A stretch of DNA of 6,579 bases from Gammaproteobacteria bacterium (lineage in GTDB: Bacteria > Pseudomonadota > Gammaproteobacteria > Pseudomonadales > Pseudohongiellaceae). Positions within the stretch are counted from its first letter, which is position 1, and each line of letters opens with the position of its first letter. The position numbers and the translations under genes were made by a program. Below the pieces are notes generated by a model. The model saw only the letters and a list, made by a program, of their open reading frames with translations. It ran no database searches and was not told where the DNA came from. Where the stretch lies: the NCBI GenBank assembly GCA_007571115.1, contig RKSA01000109.1, positions 1 through 6,579 on the forward strand, read 5' to 3'. Below, piece by piece: positions 5,299-6,579 of the stretch.

Positions 5299-6579
5299 AC
5301 CGAATCCATCGGCTTGGCCCCCGGCTGGCAAACCAGATCGCAGCAGGCGAGGTCGTCGAGCGGCCGGCCTCGGTGCTCAAGGAGCTGCTCGAGAACAGTC
5401 TCGATGCTGGCGCCGAACGAGTCGAGGTTGATGTCGAGCAGGGCGGCAAGAAGCTGCTGCGAGTCCGCGACGATGGCGGCGGAATCCACAAGGACGATCT
5501 TGCCCTTGCGCTGAGCCGCCACGCCACGAGCAAGATTTCCCAGCCAGAGGATCTTGGCGCCATCGCCAGCCTCGGTTTTCGTGGCGAGGCGCTGGCAAGC
5601 ATCAGCTCGGTGTCGCGGCTCGAACTGTCCTCCCGGGCTGCGGGCGCCGAAGGCGAAACGGGCTGGCGAGTTCGCGCCGAGGGTCAGCAGATGGAAGCCA
5701 CCCTCGAGCCTTGCCAGCATGGCGTCGGCGCGACCGTGGAAGTTCACGACCTGTTCTTCAACACGCCGGCGCGGAAGAAATTCCTCAAAACCGAACGAAC
5801 CGAATTCACGCGAATCGACGAAGTGCTCAAGCGCATGGCCTTGAGCCGCTTCGACGTCCGCTTCTGCCTGCGCCACAATCAGCGAGTCGTCCACGACTTG
5901 CGCCCCGCACTCGCCGAAGCCGAACAGCAGCGCAGGATCGGCCTCGTTTGCGGCCCTTCGTTCCTCGACAATTCGGTCACGGTGGGGCAGCAGGCGGCCG
6001 GGCTGCGCCTGCAGGGCTGGATCAGCCTGCCGGCGTTTTCCCGCAGCCAGCCGGACCTGCAATATTTCTACGTCAACGGGCGAATCGTCCGCGACAAGGT
6101 CGTCAGCCACGCGGTCAGGCAGGCCTATCACGACGTGCTCTACCACGGTCGCCATCCGGCCTACGTGCTGTTTCTCGAACTCGACCCTGCCGCAGTCGAT
6201 GTGAACGTGCATCCGACCAAGCACGAAGTGCGGTTCCGCGACAGCCGCCTGGTCCACGACTTCCTGTTTCGCTCGCTGCACCGTGAACTCGCCGACATCA
6301 AGCCCCAGGCCGAGGCCGGCGGCGAGCCCCAGGCGCACACCGCCGCCGCGCCGCAACAGCCTTCGCCGCAGGAATCGCAGACGCAGACCTCGCTGCCTTT
6401 GCGCGATCACCCCGCAGTTGCCGAACCCGGTGGCCATTATCGCCCTCCGCCAGCTTCCCCGGCCTCCCCGGCCGTGCCGCCGACCGGCCTCGGCGAGGCG
6501 TACGCCCAGCTGCTCGCGGGCCGCGACGCGGCGCCGCCGCTCGGCTCTGCCATCGCGCACTTGCACGGCCTTTACATTC
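5295..6579 (+). CDS. mutL: DNA mismatch repair protein MutL, N-terminal part (cut by window end)
   Basis: The first 428 codons are present; the frame is open at the window edge. MutL links mismatch recognition by MutS to strand incision and excision. The GHKL ATPase module is complete: motif I with the catalytic Glu 30 and Mg-binding Asn 34 in KELLENSLDAGA (29-40), motif II DDGGGI (59-64), RHATSKI (75-81), motif III LGFRGEAL (93-100) and NTPARKKFLK (156-165). The second half of the N-terminal region has FYVNGR (258-263) and VNVHPTKHEVRF (303-314). From about 337 a Pro/Ala/Gln-rich linker begins, as usual in MutL. The C-terminal dimerisation domain lies outside, so presence of an endonuclease motif cannot be judged. 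ATG 5295 overlaps the amiB stop as ATGA, a typical coupling arrangement. Confidence 0.97.
   Translation, partial: MNRIHRLGPRLANQIAAGEVVERPASVLKELLENSLDAGAERVEVDVEQGGKKLLRVRDDGGGIHKDDLALALSRHATSKISQPEDLGAIASLGFRGEALASISSVSRLELSSRAAGAEGETGWRVRAEGQQMEATLEPCQHGVGATVEVHDLFFNTPARKKFLKTERTEFTRIDEVLKRMALSRFDVRFCLRHNQRVVHDLRPALAEAEQQRRIGLVCGPSFLDNSVTVGQQAAGLRLQGWISLPAFSRSQPDLQYFYVNGRIVRDKVVSHAVRQAYHDVLYHGRHPAYVLFLELDPAAVDVNVHPTKHEVRFRDSRLVHDFLFRSLHRELADIKPQAEAGGEPQAHTAAAPQQPSPQESQTQTSLPLRDHPAVAEPGGHYRPPPASPASPAVPPTGLGEAYAQLLAGRDAAPPLGSAIAHLHGLYI
6456..6473 (+). repeat. 9-bp tandem duplication in the mutL linker
   Basis: TCCCCGGCC occurs twice in a row, encoding part of PASPASPA in the flexible linker of MutL. 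It is in frame and falls where length variation should be tolerated. Confidence 0.8.

Noticed and set aside
3655..5331. 558-codon antisense open frame opposite amiB
   Set aside because: Same reason: amiB domains on the plus strand explain the region, and the antisense translation looks like no known protein.
4983..6566. 527-codon antisense open frame opposite mutL
   Set aside because: Covered by the unbroken mutL frame with all ATPase motifs; the antisense translation is low-complexity and unlike a protein family.

Overview
The window is GC-rich bacterial chromosome, most likely from a gammaproteobacterium. It carries the conserved core order nnr (yjeF) - tsaE (yjeE) - amiB - mutL, known from gammaproteobacteria such as Escherichia coli and Pseudomonas, where miaA and hfq usually follow. 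The LysM domain at the end of AmiB is like the pseudomonad form rather than the E. coli form. I cannot name the genus from sequence alone.

Left part, minus strand (about 1-1400). A transcription unit reading right to left holds a tRNA-Pro(CGG) gene with an encoded CCA end (1224-1300), a gene for a small exported protein resembling the DUF2059 family (615-1136), and a gene for a small lipoprotein (6-365). The tRNA has a perfect TATAAT box upstream. No obvious terminator separates it from the exported-protein gene, so the two may share a transcript. The spaces between these genes contain short tandem repeats: six copies of TGYCARTGT at 378-454, a 10-bp repeat at 1174-1213, and a perfect 12-bp duplication next to the tRNA promoter.

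Right part, plus strand (about 1574-6579). Four housekeeping genes lie head to tail: nnr (repair of hydrated NAD(P)H), tsaE (the ATPase for t6A tRNA modification), amiB (septal murein amidase with AMIN, Amidase_3 and LysM domains) and mutL (mismatch repair, cut off by the window end after 428 codons). The tsaE/amiB junction is tight or overlapping, and amiB/mutL share an ATGA stop/start, so this is very probably one operon with translational coupling. The genes are functionally unrelated but their adjacency is ancient and conserved.

I see no defence system, mobile element, CRISPR array or clearly new multi-gene system. The most noteworthy signal is a pattern of short (9-12 bp) tandem duplications: in three leader or promoter regions, in the amiB signal-peptide region, and in the mutL linker. 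The amiB start is also ambiguous. Three very long antisense open frames (over 500 codons each) opposite nnr, amiB and mutL are judged to be shadows of GC-rich codon usage.
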